A program made the position numbers and the translations under genes. The notes beneath the pieces were generated by a model, which saw only the letters and a program-made list of their open reading frames with translations, was not told the origin of the DNA and did no database searches. A stretch of DNA of 64,000 nt, taken from contig CBDIQW010000001.1 in the NCBI GenBank assembly GCA_965283955.1, positions 3,720,001 through 3,784,000 of the forward strand, in the 5' to 3' direction. Source of the stretch: Emticicia sp965283955. Lineage in GTDB: Bacteria > Bacteroidota > Bacteroidia > Cytophagales > Spirosomataceae. Shown one piece after another: positions 1 through 8,588 of this stretch; position 1 is the first letter of the stretch; every line of letters begins with the position of its first letter.

Positions 1-802
1 AGGGGTCTTTCGTAATTGAGAAAATTGCAGGAATAGAATCAACCGCAAAAACCACATCCGTACCCGCAATTACGAGCATCACCAAAAAAAGTGGCGTGAT
101 ATACCATTTCTTATATCTTTTGTGATAAATCAAGAAGTTATCGGTCACGTTTCTTTTGTAAACATTGAAGATTTTCGAAGCAACTTTCACTACAGGGTGA
201 TTAGCCGGTTCGATTTTTTCTTCCTCTTCTTCTTTACTAAAGAAAATTTTCAGACCTGTATAAACCAAAAATCCGCCGAAAATATAAAGAATCCACTCGA
301 ATTCTTGAATCAAGGCCGCACCGATAAAAATAAAGATAAAACGCAACACAATTGAGCCAAGAATACCCCAAACCAATACTTTTTTGTAGAATTTTTCGTG
401 AACACCAAACGAACTAAAAATCAAGATGAACACAAAAATATTATCGACCGAAAGCGAATATTCGGTCAAATAACCCGTCAGATAGTCAATAGCCATGCTG
501 TTTTCAAAGGCTTGTAGAGCAGCATTGAAATCGGTTGGCAGTTTTAGTTTGTCGTAATATTTTAGTCTGACAGATTCGAGGTGCGAAGCATCGCTAATAT
601 CATGAATCAGATAGCCGTATTGACGTAAAAAGAAGAAAAAACCGATGGCCAAAGCCACCCAAACGGCACTCCAAAGCCCCGCTTCTTTGAAACTTACTTT
701 GTGGCTGGTTGATTTACTAAAAGCTCCTAAATCGAAGGCCATTACTAATCCCACAAAAATCGAGAAACAGATGAAAAATATTATTTCGTTTGAAAAAGTC
801 AT
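1..802 (-). CDS. TerC/Alx family integral membrane protein (partial, C-terminus outside window)
   Basis: Read on the minus strand from the ATG at 802, the frame stays open to the window edge (about 267 residues), so the 3' end is missing. The protein opens with a membrane segment, is rich in hydrophobic helices, and carries the TerC hallmarks EYSLSVDNIFVF (with acidic residues inside a membrane helix) and, near the cut end, GTDVVFAVDSIPAIFS. TerC/Alx proteins are inner-membrane transporters linked to tellurite resistance or manganese export; the substrate here cannot be told. The gene points away from its right-hand neighbour, and no promoter is obvious. Family membership is clear, function is inferred. 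Confidence 0.88.
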   Translation of the reverse strand, partial: MTFSNEIIFFICFSIFVGLVMAFDLGAFSKSTSHKVSFKEAGLWSAVWVALAIGFFFFLRQYGYLIHDISDASHLESVRLKYYDKLKLPTDFNAALQAFENSMAIDYLTGYLTEYSLSVDNIFVFILIFSSFGVHEKFYKKVLVWGILGSIVLRFIFIFIGAALIQEFEWILYIFGGFLVYTGLKIFFSKEEEEEKIEPANHPVVKVASKIFNVYKRNVTDNFLIYHKRYKKWYITPLFLVMLVIAGTDVVFAVDSIPAIFSITKDP

Positions 803-1069
803 AAAATCAAGTTTTTAATAAATATACAGTTTAATTTTGGCATTTTGTTTGATAGTTTGGTGATTGGTTATTTGTAAACTTGCTACTGGTTGAGTACTAA
901 TATTTTACAATATTTGAGATGATTTAAACAATCATCAACAACCAGTCTCCAGTAACCAATAACTAATAACTAACCCCAGCATTTGCAATTCAAGAGAAAC
1001 ATGCTGTATTTTGTAACAAAGTTTCAACAGAATTGATTTGCAAAATTGCACCGAAAACTCGAATAATTC

Positions 1070-1810
1070 ATGTATAATGGTAAAAAAGTAGTCATCGTTA
1101 TGCCAGCGTATCGTGCATCGCTAACGCTTGAACGTACTTACAAAGAAATCCCTTTTGATATTGTTGACGAAGTAATCTTGGTTGATGATTACAGCCCCGA
1201 TAATACGGCCGAAGTAGCTAAAAGTATTGGTATTCAGCACGTTATTCGCCATGATATAAATAAAGGCTATGGCGGAAATCAAAAAACTTGCTATACAAAA
1301 GCCCTTGAAATTGGGGCAGATATTGTAGTGATGGTTCACCCCGATTATCAATACACCCCGAAGCTAATCAGAGCGATGGTGAGTATCATCGGCGAAGATT
1401 TATATCCAGTAGTTTTTGGTTCAAGAATCTTGGGCAAAGGTGCTTTGAAGGGCGGAATGCCACTTTATAAGTACATCGCTAACCGTTTCTTGACGCTCTC
1501 GCAAAATATTTTGATGTCGCAAAAGCTTTCAGAATACCACACAGGCTACCGTGCATTCTCACGTGAGGTGTTGCAAGCTGTGCCGTTTAAAAAATGCGAT
1601 GATGATTTTATTTTTGATAATGAAATGATTGCTCAAATCTTCGCAAAAGGCTACGAAATTGCTGAAGTAACTTGCCCAACCAAATATTTCGATGAAGCAT
1701 CTTCTATCAATTTTGTGCGTAGTTCAAAATACGGTTTGGGTGTTCTTAGAGTATCATTCCGTTATTTCTTGAATAATCTTGGTATTTTTAAATGGGATTT
1801 GTTGAACTGA
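1070..1810 (+). CDS. Glycosyltransferase family 2 (DPM1/polyprenyl-phosphate type)
   Basis: 246-residue GT-A fold glycosyltransferase. The N-terminus VVIVMPAYRA, the nucleotide-sugar motif VILVDDYSPDNT (about residues 35-46), HDINKGYGGN and the metal-binding region VMVHPDYQY (D-x-D replaced by HPD, as in many family 2 proteins) are all visible. HTGYRAFSREVL at about 155-165 is typical of dolichol-phosphate mannosyltransferase-like enzymes. There is no membrane anchor, so it is probably a cytoplasmic or peripheral enzyme moving a sugar from a nucleotide donor to a lipid or glycan. It lies upstream of aroB but is separated by a repeat-bearing gap of 116 bases, so co-transcription is uncertain. 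Acceptor unknown. Confidence 0.88.
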   Translation: MYNGKKVVIVMPAYRASLTLERTYKEIPFDIVDEVILVDDYSPDNTAEVAKSIGIQHVIRHDINKGYGGNQKTCYTKALEIGADIVVMVHPDYQYTPKLIRAMVSIIGEDLYPVVFGSRILGKGALKGGMPLYKYIANRFLTLSQNILMSQKLSEYHTGYRAFSREVLQAVPFKKCDDDFIFDNEMIAQIFAKGYEIAEVTCPTKYFDEASSINFVRSSKYGLGVLRVSFRYFLNNLGIFKWDLLN

Positions 1811-1813
1811 AAA

Positions 1814-1871
1814 TTACCACTAAGATTCACCAAGCAAATTCTCCGTGTAACTTAGTGTTTCTTAGTGGTAA
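1814..1871. repeat. Imperfect inverted repeat between glycosyltransferase and aroB
   Basis: Perfect 12-base arms (TTACCACTAAGA and its complement) enclose a spacer that contains a further CTTAGTG word. There is no T-run, so it is not a classic terminator. It resembles the larger palindrome at 39927-40008 in layout (a 'accac...gtggt' outer frame with a CCGTG word inside) and is probably a dispersed intergenic repeat. Confidence 0.6.
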
Positions 1872-1926
1872 ATAATCTACGCTCGGTAAAAACAAATTTC
1901 CCTCCTCATAATCAACGAAAGTTAAC

Positions 1927-2951
1927 ATGTCAGTTATTATTTCTCCAATTTCCGAAAGTTTAAAAACTTTTCTCGAAACAAAAGGTTATTCTAAAATCAT
2001 TGTCTTGACCGATACAAATACCAAGCGTTTTTGTTATCCAGTTATCAAAGATTCTTTGCCGAAGCATACGCTCGTTACCGTAAAACATGGCGAAGAAAAC
2101 AAAAACCTGCAAACTTGCGAGCAGATTTGGTCGGCCATGACCGACGCACAGCTCGACCGTCATGCTTTGATGATTAATTTGGGTGGAGGAGTAATTGGCG
2201 ATATGGGAGGTTTTTGTGCCGCAACCTACAAGCGTGGTATTGATTTTATTCAGATTCCTACTACGCTACTTTCGCAGGTTGACGCCAGTGTAGGAGGGAA
2301 GTTGGGCATTGATTTTCAAGGTTTTAAGAATCATTTGGGTGTTTTTACGTTACCCAATGCAGTTTTGATTGACCCTGTTTTCTTAGAAACACTCTCGGAA
2401 AGAGAAAAACGTTCGGGTTTTGCCGAAATATTAAAGCATTGTTTGATTCAAGATGGAGAGAAATGGCAAGAAATCAGAAGAAAAGATTTAGCCGACCAAG
2501 ATTTACCCGATTTGATTGCTCATTCGGTTGAAATCAAGAAAAAGGTAGTCGAACAAGACCCAACTGAGAAAGGTTTACGCAAAATTTTGAACTTCGGACA
2601 TACGCTCGGACACGCAATTGAGACATTTTTTCTGCCTCAAGGAAAAAAAGGTTGTTTCATGGCGAAGCAATTGCAACCGGAATGGTCTGCGAGTCGTATA
2701 TAGCTTATGAACGAGGTTTGATTGATGAACGAACGCTCGAACAAGTAGAAGAATTTATATTTTCGATATACGGAAAAGTAGAAATTGATGCTGCCGATTT
2801 TGATACAATCATCGGACTTACGCTTCAAGACAAGAAAAACAAAGGTAAAGAAGTTCGTTTCTCGTTGATAAATGCCGCAGGAAGCTGCTTATATGATATA
2901 GTGGTGAGTAAAAATGAGATGAAAAAAGCCTTAGAATATTACAAAGGCTGA
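1927..2951 (+). CDS. aroB: 3-dehydroquinate synthase AroB (frameshifted)
   Basis: Converts DAHP to 3-dehydroquinate, step two of the shikimate pathway, in the cytoplasm with NAD and a divalent metal. The N-terminal part has the NAD/substrate signature GGGVIGDMGGFCAATYKRG and IPTTLLSQVDASVGGK, and the metal-ligand helix NFGHTLGHAIE. The reading frame breaks at the A7 run 2643-2649. The family motif LFHGEAIATGM, normally just after the GHTLGHA helix, continues in the -1 frame from 2652 and runs to the stop at 2951. Restoring one base gives about 341 residues, the usual length. The A-AAA-AAA sequence is a possible -1 slippery site, but a missing base is more likely given the similar breaks elsewhere in this window. 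Confidence 0.9.
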
Positions 2952-3183
2952 AAATAAGGTGGGTGCGGATAAATAGAGATGAATTGTGATTGAGTGAGAG
3001 GCGGAGATAAAGCAACAAAAAACTTGATTTTTTAGAATTGATTGATTAGCTTTGAATATACTACAATGGTTGGCTGCTTCCATTGAGAATATTTATAAAT
3101 AGTTGATAGTAAGCTTTTTGGTGATTTTAAATCACGCTTTGCGAATCATTTGTATTTTTAAACCAATTCAATTTGTAAGCCTT

Positions 3184-3753
3184 ATGAGAAAAATTTATTT
3201 GTTATCTGCACTCATTGTTTTAGCTGTATCAAGTTTAGTTTTATCAAGCTGTAATTCTATCAAGCTCATGGTCGATAACGACTACAGCTACGAAACCGAT
3301 TTTACAAAGTACCGAACCTACAATTTCTTGAATTGTGAGATAGATACTTCCTTTGTTTGCTCCGAAATTCAAGATGCCATTCGTCGCCAGATGAAAGCCC
3401 GTGGTTATAAAGTAGCGGCCGAAGACCCAGGTTTATTGGTAAGTTATAGCATCATCCGTGACCGTGTTGATTATAAAGGGTATTTCCAACCATCGCTCGA
3501 CCGTTGGGTCAATCACTTCGATGGCGATGATACTTACAAAACTCAAAATTTTCATTTTGGTGGTGGAATGATCTTAGTATCGTTGCTCGATGCTGAAAGT
3601 AGCCGTCTGATTTGGCGTGGATACGCTTCGGGTGTTTTCAATAAACAAGTCAATAAGCCAATCAACTACTACCGTAGTGTGGTCAGAAATATCTTTGACC
3701 AATATCCACTTTTTGCAGCGGGCGAAAAACCACGAAAGATTGAGGAGTTATAA
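3184..3753 (+). CDS. DUF4136 family lipoprotein
   Basis: About 189 residues from the ATG at 3184, chosen because it gives a clean lipoprotein signal peptide (MRKIYLLSALIVL... with lipobox LSSC). The mature part has the DUF4136 pattern: VDNDYSYETDFTKYRTYNFL near the N-terminus, a central DAIRRQMKARGY, and a C-terminal LIWRGYASGVFNK plus VRNIFDQYP. It is predicted to be anchored in the outer or inner membrane facing the periplasm; the family's role is unknown. The next gene on the same strand, 126 bases downstream, is a clear paralogue. Confidence 0.88.
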   Translation: MRKIYLLSALIVLAVSSLVLSSCNSIKLMVDNDYSYETDFTKYRTYNFLNCEIDTSFVCSEIQDAIRRQMKARGYKVAAEDPGLLVSYSIIRDRVDYKGYFQPSLDRWVNHFDGDDTYKTQNFHFGGGMILVSLLDAESSRLIWRGYASGVFNKQVNKPINYYRSVVRNIFDQYPLFAAGEKPRKIEEL

Positions 3754-3879
3754 GAGAGTATATAATCATCGGTCAATAGCGGGCGGCGTTCCGTTTCGCA
3801 GTTTTCAATTCTCAGTCCAGTTTTACGCAAACAGTTTTGATTCAATATAACTGTCCACTGAAGACTTAAAAACACAAAA

Positions 3880-4431
3880 ATGAAAAAAACTTTATTTTTT
3901 CTCTCAATAATAGGGCTTTTCAGCAGTTGTATGCGAGTTTTCGTTGATAACGATTATCGGTATTCAACACACTTTAAGCAATATCAAACCTATGCTTTTG
4001 TTGATTGTGAGCGAGACACCAACGTTATCTGTGAAGATGTGCAGCAAGCAATTCAGTATCAGATGCGGGCAAGGGGATACGAGTTTAATGCCCAAAAACC
4101 CAATGTTTTTGTAAATTTCACGATTTATTATGACCCTTTGAAATACAAAGGTTATGACCAGCCATCGCTGGTCAATTGGGTTTCTACCGAAGACGATAAT
4201 TATAAATATCAACCAGTAAAGTATGCTCTGGGTAGTGGAACATTGATGATTTCAATCATTGAAGCCGAAACCAGTGAGATTGTTTGGCGTGGATATGCCA
4301 CTGGAATTTTCAATAAGGCATCATCAAAACAAAACTATTTTAAGAGCATTGTTAGAAATATTTTCGACCAATATCCGCTCTTGGCAACTGACGAAAAGCC
4401 ACAGAGTTTTAGGGAAAATAGCCGTTATTGA
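3880..4431 (+). CDS. DUF4136 family lipoprotein, tandem paralogue
   Basis: 183 residues with a lipoprotein signal peptide (lipobox FSSC at about residues 14-17). It shares with the upstream gene the blocks VDNDYRYSTHFKQYQTY, AIQYQMRARGYEF, YKGYDQPSL, VWRGYATGIFNK and VRNIFDQYPLLA, so the two are products of a local duplication. The C-terminus is more basic and polar (RENSRY) than in the first copy. Function is unknown; both may act at the cell envelope. Confidence 0.87.
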   Translation: MKKTLFFLSIIGLFSSCMRVFVDNDYRYSTHFKQYQTYAFVDCERDTNVICEDVQQAIQYQMRARGYEFNAQKPNVFVNFTIYYDPLKYKGYDQPSLVNWVSTEDDNYKYQPVKYALGSGTLMISIIEAETSEIVWRGYATGIFNKASSKQNYFKSIVRNIFDQYPLLATDEKPQSFRENSRY

Positions 4432-4469
4432 ATAACTTAGCGGCTATTATTCATTATTACTATATACCA

Positions 4470-4817
4470 ATGCTTACAGTTTACGGAATACCTAACTGCG
4501 ACACAGTAAAAAAAGCTCTCACGTGGCTCAAAGATCACAATGTAGCTTACGAGTTTCATGATTATAAAAAGAAGGGCATTACGTCCGAAAAGCTCGAAGA
4601 GTGGCTTACGCAAGTATCTTATGATAAATTGGTGAATCGTGCAGGTACTACCTTCAAAAAATTGACTGACGAAGAAAAGGCAAAAATTACAGATAACACT
4701 TCGGCTATAGCTTTAATGCTTGAAAAGACATCGGTCATTAAACGGCCAATTATAGAATCTGACAAGATTTTGGCGATGGGTTTTAAGGCTGAGGAATATG
4801 AGGTGATTTTCGGGTAA
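4470..4817 (+). CDS. ArsC/Spx family protein (YffB-like)
   Basis: 115 residues from ATG 4470, chosen because MLTVYGIPNCDTVKKALTW is the normal start of the family; an upstream in-frame start would add an unlikely leader. The thioredoxin-like fold begins with a single cysteine (PNCDTVKKA), as in YffB and the arsenate reductase-like group; the Arg-Pro after strand beta3 is present (IKRPIIES). It may be a glutathione- or thiol-dependent reductase or a Spx-like regulator; arsenate reduction is not shown by context. A strong hairpin terminator follows. Confidence 0.85.
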   Translation: MLTVYGIPNCDTVKKALTWLKDHNVAYEFHDYKKKGITSEKLEEWLTQVSYDKLVNRAGTTFKKLTDEEKAKITDNTSAIALMLEKTSVIKRPIIESDKILAMGFKAEEYEVIFG

Positions 4818-4830
4818 CTTACCAAATGAT

Positions 4831-4869
4831 ATAAAAAATGCTCTACTCAGAGAGTAGAGCATTTTTTAT
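4831..4869. terminator. Bidirectional rho-independent terminator
   Basis: Perfect 17-base arms, 4831-4847 and 4853-4869, around a 5-base loop. The arms have A6 and T6 ends, giving a T-run in both directions. It sits between two converging genes (ArsC-like and RluA-like) and can serve both. Confidence 0.92.
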
Positions 4870-4945
4870 ATCGAAAACTTCATAAAGAAAGATACATCAA
4901 AAACATGTGAAATTTTGTTTTGACGGTGCTTGACTTTTTGTAAAA

Positions 4946-5749
4946 TCATCCAAACTTATCCAATTGTTTCACCACTACACCAAAATCTTTCGGATAGGGT
5001 GCTTCAGTCGTAAGGATTTCGCCATTCATCAATCTAAATGTAAGCGAATGTGCGTGCAGAGCAACTCTTCTGATAAGTGGAATTTCTTCCGTTCCGTTTT
5101 TTAAATTAAATTTCTTACTCTTGATTTGTGAAAGATAAATATCATTACCGCCATACATCGGGTCAGATACAATTGAGGCCTTTAGGCATTGTAAGTGCAC
5201 CCTAATTTGGTGCATACGCCCCGTGATGGGCATACATTCTACCAAAGTATAATTTCGATAAGCCTTTAAGGTGTTGAAGATAGTTTCGGCAATTTTACCT
5301 TTTTCTCTGTCGATTCTTACGCCTGTGCCGTCACGTAGCTGGGCTATGGGTAGATAAACCGAAACGCCCACAAAATCATGTACACCATTCGAGATTGCGT
5401 GATAACGCTTGGCTACTTCACGGGCTTCAAATTGGATGGCAAGATTACGGTAAGCGGCTGGATTTTTGGCAATGGCCAATACGCCCGATGTCTCTTTATC
5501 AAGACGATGGCAAAGTTGGGCATCATCTGAATATTCCTTTGCCAAACGCAAAATACTTTGCGGAGTGCCGCCCAGACGTTTATCTTGTGTTCTTTCGTCA
5601 AGACTTGATAAATAAGGTGGTTTATTTATCAAAATATAGTCTTCGTTTTCAAAGATGATGATGTCTTTGAAGTCGATTTTCTTAATTGTATTTTTTATTT
5701 TGGGAGTTGCCTTTTCGTCGAAAACACTCAAATCGAAATCGTATTCCAT
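4946..5749 (-). CDS. RluA family 23S rRNA/tRNA pseudouridine synthase
   Basis: 267 residues. The catalytic block HRLDKETSGVLAIAKN (catalytic Asp after RL) lies at about 100-115, and ECMPITGRMHQIRVHLQ and VALHAHSLTFR are further RluA-family motifs. There is no recognisable N-terminal S4 domain; the first 35 residues are a short acidic/lysine-rich lead. It isomerises uridine in structured RNA; which position cannot be told. A candidate -7 box, CAAAGTTA on the plus strand (TAACTTTG in reading direction), lies at 5770-5777. Confidence 0.88.
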   Translation of the reverse strand: MEYDFDLSVFDEKATPKIKNTIKKIDFKDIIIFENEDYILINKPPYLSSLDERTQDKRLGGTPQSILRLAKEYSDDAQLCHRLDKETSGVLAIAKNPAAYRNLAIQFEAREVAKRYHAISNGVHDFVGVSVYLPIAQLRDGTGVRIDREKGKIAETIFNTLKAYRNYTLVECMPITGRMHQIRVHLQCLKASIVSDPMYGGNDIYLSQIKSKKFNLKNGTEEIPLIRRVALHAHSLTFRLMNGEILTTEAPYPKDFGVVVKQLDKFG

Positions 5750-5769
5750 TTATTTACTGCTTTTTTGTG

Positions 5770-5777
5770 CAAAGTTA
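5770..5777 (-). promoter_or_regulatory. Candidate Bacteroidota -7 box for the RluA gene
   Basis: Reads TAACTTTG on the minus strand, matching TAnnTTTG, 21 bases upstream of the ATG at 5749. A -33 element is not clear. Confidence 0.5.
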
Positions 5778-5826
5778 CGCTTAAAACCCATAAGGTATTG
5801 TCAGCGATGCAGGTTTTTATGGAATA

Positions 5827-6893
5827 TTATTCTTTTTCGATAGAATTTTCAGTAGTATTTTCGATGATTTTGGCGAGTTTGAATTTAAATGTAGTTCCTT
5901 TGTCGATTTTACTCGTAACTGTAATTTTTGAATTGTGGGCATTCAGAATGTGCTTGACGATGGCCAAACCGAGACCCGTTCCACCCGTATCACGAGAGCG
6001 ACTTTTATCAACTCGATAGAAACGCTCAAAAATACGAGAAATATGTTCGGGCTGAATGCCTGGGCCATCGTCTTCGACGGATACATGAAAGTGTTTTTTG
6101 TCTTCTTCTATTTCGACAATGATTTTACCGTTTTCTTTACCGTATTTAATGGCATTATCAATGAGGTTGGTTAAAACCTGCGTAATTCGCTGTTTATCTG
6201 CTTTAACCAATGCTTTTTCGAGCGTTTTAGGTTTTATTTTTAGGCTACACCTCGGCTTTCGGCCTTGTGTTCGAGCTGCTCAAATATTTCTTGCGTGATA
6301 ATCTTTAAGTCGATTTGTTCAAATTGCATTTTCAAATCGCCTTTTTCTACCTGCGAGAGTGTCACTAAATCTCGGACCAGAGCGTCAAGTCCGTCAATAC
6401 TTTTGGCGGCACGATTCAAGAAACGGTCGAGCGTTTTGGGGTCGTCTTTTGCTCCATCAATGAGCGTATGAATAAAACCTTGGGCAGCAAAAATGGGTGT
6501 TTTAAGTTCGTGAGAAACATCGGCTAAAAATTCTCGTCTGAACTGCTCCATTTTTTTCAATTCTTCGATTTCGGTTTGCTTTTTTGCTACATAAGTCGAA
6601 ATCTCGGTATTGAGTTTTTTGATTGGATTGACACTCTTCAGCAAACTTTTTCTTGAAATATCAAAATCTCGAATTTTGAGTTGCTGAATAGTTTTGGAAA
6701 TTTGTTCTACTTCTCTGAAAACCAAAATATCAATGGTGTAGAATACCAAAAAGAAAGTAGCAAAAAAACACGCCACACCTACAACAAAGAGCATGGCGGC
6801 CGTTACATCAGGCACGAAACTTAGAAATGCTACCGAAACAAGGGTGATAAGTACTGCCAGAAAAAGAGCAATAACTCGGGGACTAAATGACAT
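5827..6893 (-). CDS. PhoR-like sensor histidine kinase (frameshifted)
   Basis: About 355 residues once repaired. Two N-terminal membrane segments, a short linker with a coiled-coil-like stretch, then HisKA with FLADVSHELKTPI (phospho-His). The frame ends early at a stop at 6240, right after the segment HKAESRGVA, and the ATPase domain continues in another frame: NLIDNAIKYG (N box), VEDDGPGIQPEHI (G1), IFERFYRVD (F box) and GGTGLGLAIVK (G2). One missing C in the GCC at about 6243-6244 would restore GVALKIKPK. It lies 66 bases downstream of a PhoB-type regulator, so the pair probably senses envelope or phosphate state; the signal is not shown. Confidence 0.88.
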
Positions 6894-6922
6894 TTTTGGT
6901 CGATAATTTACTGAATTATGGG

Positions 6923-6930
6923 CAAATGTA
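6923..6930 (-). promoter_or_regulatory. Candidate -7 box for the histidine kinase gene
   Basis: TACATTTG in reading direction (TAnnTTTG). TTTTG lies 22 bases upstream as a possible -33 element. If used, the kinase can be transcribed apart from the response regulator. Confidence 0.5.
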
Positions 6931-6959
6931 ATTGATTATTAATGATTTATCATCAAAAA

Positions 6960-7649
6960 TTATGCCTCATCAGTAAACATATATCCAACGCCTTTGAGGG
7001 TTTTTATGTAGTTTTCGCCTACTTTTTCTCTTACTTTTCTGATATGGACATCAATCGTACGTTCGACAACATACACATCAATTCCCCAAATTTTTTGCAA
7101 GATTTCGTCTCTACTAAATACTTTATTGGGGTGTTGAGCAAGAAAAGAGAGTAATTCAAACTCTTTTTTAGGCAAAACAATGACGCTTCCGTCAGATTTT
7201 GTAACTGTATAATTCAAGCGATTGATGTTCAAACCTGCTATTTCGATAGAATCAGTCGAATCGGTTTTTTGGGCTTCACGTCTGAAAAACGCATTGATGC
7301 GACTCATCAAAGCACGTGGCTTGATGGGTTTGTTGAGGTAGTCATCAGCTCCGACTTCAAAGGCTGCTACTTCCGAATATTCTTCTGAGCGAGCTGTAAG
7401 ATAGAGAATATAAGTACTTTTAAGTTCGGGCATTGAGCGAATTATACGCCCAACTTCGATGCCATCAAAGTGTGGCATCATAATATCAAGAATCACTAAA
7501 TCTGGGAGAAATTCTTTGGCAATTTCGATGGCTTTTTTACCATCGGGTGCAGAGGCAACTTTATAACCTTCCTTTTCGAGGTTGTAGGTCAGTAACTCTA
7601 CGATGTCGGCTTCATCGTCAACTACTAAAACACGGTGAGCAAGACTCAT
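6960..7649 (-). CDS. OmpR/PhoB family response regulator
   Basis: 229 residues: an N-terminal receiver domain with the acidic pair VVDDEAD, phospho-acceptor Asp in LVILDIMMPHFDG, conserved Thr/Lys (LTARS, YLNKPIKPRAL), and a C-terminal winged helix with the usual RDEILQKIWG and RTIDVHIRKVREKVG. It is upstream of, and on the same strand as, the histidine kinase at 5827-6893, its likely partner. DNA targets unknown. Confidence 0.92.
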   Translation of the reverse strand: MSLAHRVLVVDDEADIVELLTYNLEKEGYKVASAPDGKKAIEIAKEFLPDLVILDIMMPHFDGIEVGRIIRSMPELKSTYILYLTARSEEYSEVAAFEVGADDYLNKPIKPRALMSRINAFFRREAQKTDSTDSIEIAGLNINRLNYTVTKSDGSVIVLPKKEFELLSFLAQHPNKVFSRDEILQKIWGIDVYVVERTIDVHIRKVREKVGENYIKTLKGVGYMFTDEA

Positions 7650-7686
7650 AAGCTGTAATTTTATTTGTCGGTGTAATTTACTGCTA

Positions 7687-7694
7687 CAAAGGTA
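7687..7694 (-). promoter_or_regulatory. Candidate -7 box for the response regulator
   Basis: TACCTTTG in reading direction, 38 bases upstream of the ATG at 7649. It fits TAnnTTTG; the -33 element is unclear. Confidence 0.5.
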
Positions 7695-7819
7695 AGGTTA
7701 AAAAAACGTTAGGTATATTAAGCCAATGTTAAATCTTATTGAAGGGGGCAGTTTTGAATGAAAATTAAGTGTTTTTGAGCAATAAAGCAAGAGTTGCAAC
7801 GAATATAAAACGGAATATA

Positions 7820-7827
7820 TATCTTTG
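7820..7827 (+). promoter_or_regulatory. Candidate promoter upstream of CYTH gene
   Basis: TATCTTTG matches TAnnTTTG, with a TTG at 7794-7796 at roughly the expected distance. The start codon is 90 bases downstream, and the leader contains a short tandem repeat. Confidence 0.5.
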
Positions 7828-7837
7828 TGGGGAAATA

Positions 7838-7869
7838 GAATGACGATTTACGAATGACGATTTACGAAT
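7838..7869. repeat. Short tandem repeat in the leader of the CYTH gene
   Basis: Two adjoining copies of a unit containing AATGACGATTTACG. It lies between the candidate promoter and the start codon, so it would be transcribed. No role can be assigned. Confidence 0.6.
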
Positions 7870-7916
7870 CAAATTTACGTTTAGTAGTATAATAATTGAG
7901 GAAAATATATTAAAAA

Positions 7917-8384
7917 ATGGGGTTAGAAATTGAGAGAAAGTTTTTGGTAAATCATGTAAAATGGGCTGCTACCGAAAAGCCGAAAGCAGAGTTTTATAGA
8001 CAGGGATATTTATTGACAGACCCCAATAAGACTATTAGAGTAAGAGCAACTGACACGAAGGGTTTTATAACAATCAAGGGCAAATCGGAGGGGGCAACTC
8101 GTGCCGAATTTGAATATGAAATTCCTAAAGAAGAAGCCATTCAGTTACTCAATATGTTTGCCGTTTCTGATTTGACAAAGTATAGATATAAAACAGTTTT
8201 TGCCGAAAAATTGTGGGAAATTGATGTGTTTTTGGGTGAAAATGAAGGTTTGATTGTGGCCGAAATCGAGCTTTCAAGCGAAGATGAAATATTTGATTTA
8301 CCCGATTGGGCGATGGAAGAAGTAACAGGCGAAAAGAAATATTATAATTCTAATTTATCGACTTTGCCGTTTAAGAAATGGTAA
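7917..8384 (+). CDS. CYTH domain protein (triphosphate tunnel metalloenzyme)
   Basis: 155 residues. The N-terminal ExExK motif is intact (E4, E6, K8 in MGLEIERKF), followed by IRVRATDTKGFITIKGK and the acidic strand VAEIELSSEDE, all of which line the tunnel in this family. Bacterial members of this length are usually inorganic triphosphatases rather than adenylate cyclases. Start is the ATG at 7917. A palindromic repeat lies about 100 bases downstream. Confidence 0.9.
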   Translation: MGLEIERKFLVNHVKWAATEKPKAEFYRQGYLLTDPNKTIRVRATDTKGFITIKGKSEGATRAEFEYEIPKEEAIQLLNMFAVSDLTKYRYKTVFAEKLWEIDVFLGENEGLIVAEIELSSEDEIFDLPDWAMEEVTGEKKYYNSNLSTLPFKKW

Positions 8385-8486
8385 ATGTTTGGCATTTTTC
8401 CTTTTTGAAACAAGAGACTAAACTAATCAAAGGTTACAATTATTTTAGAAACATATTTGGTTTTAAATGAATTTATTGGGTGTATT

Positions 8487-8519
8487 AACGTCGGCAGGGT
8501 TCAAAACCCTGCCGACGTT
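8487..8519. repeat. 33-bp palindromic repeat, copy 1
   Basis: Perfect 15-base arms AACGTCGGCAGGGTT and complement around the loop CAA. An identical element in the opposite orientation lies at 16711-16743. It is in the gap after the CYTH gene and could also act as a terminator stem, but no clean T-run follows. Confidence 0.9.
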
Positions 8520-8588
8520 CTTTTACTTCATGGAATCCGATAAATTCATAAAGAACCACTTATTTTATTGAGCCCTTTACTGAAAATA

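Noticed and set aside
122..355. Open frame on the plus strand inside the TerC-like gene
   Set aside because: Antisense to a gene with clear family motifs; no protein features.
841..985. AT-rich stretch with repeated words (taactaataacta, ggttat...aacca) upstream of the glycosyltransferase
   Set aside because: Only loose repeats; no clear stem or promoter. Probably ordinary AT-rich spacer.
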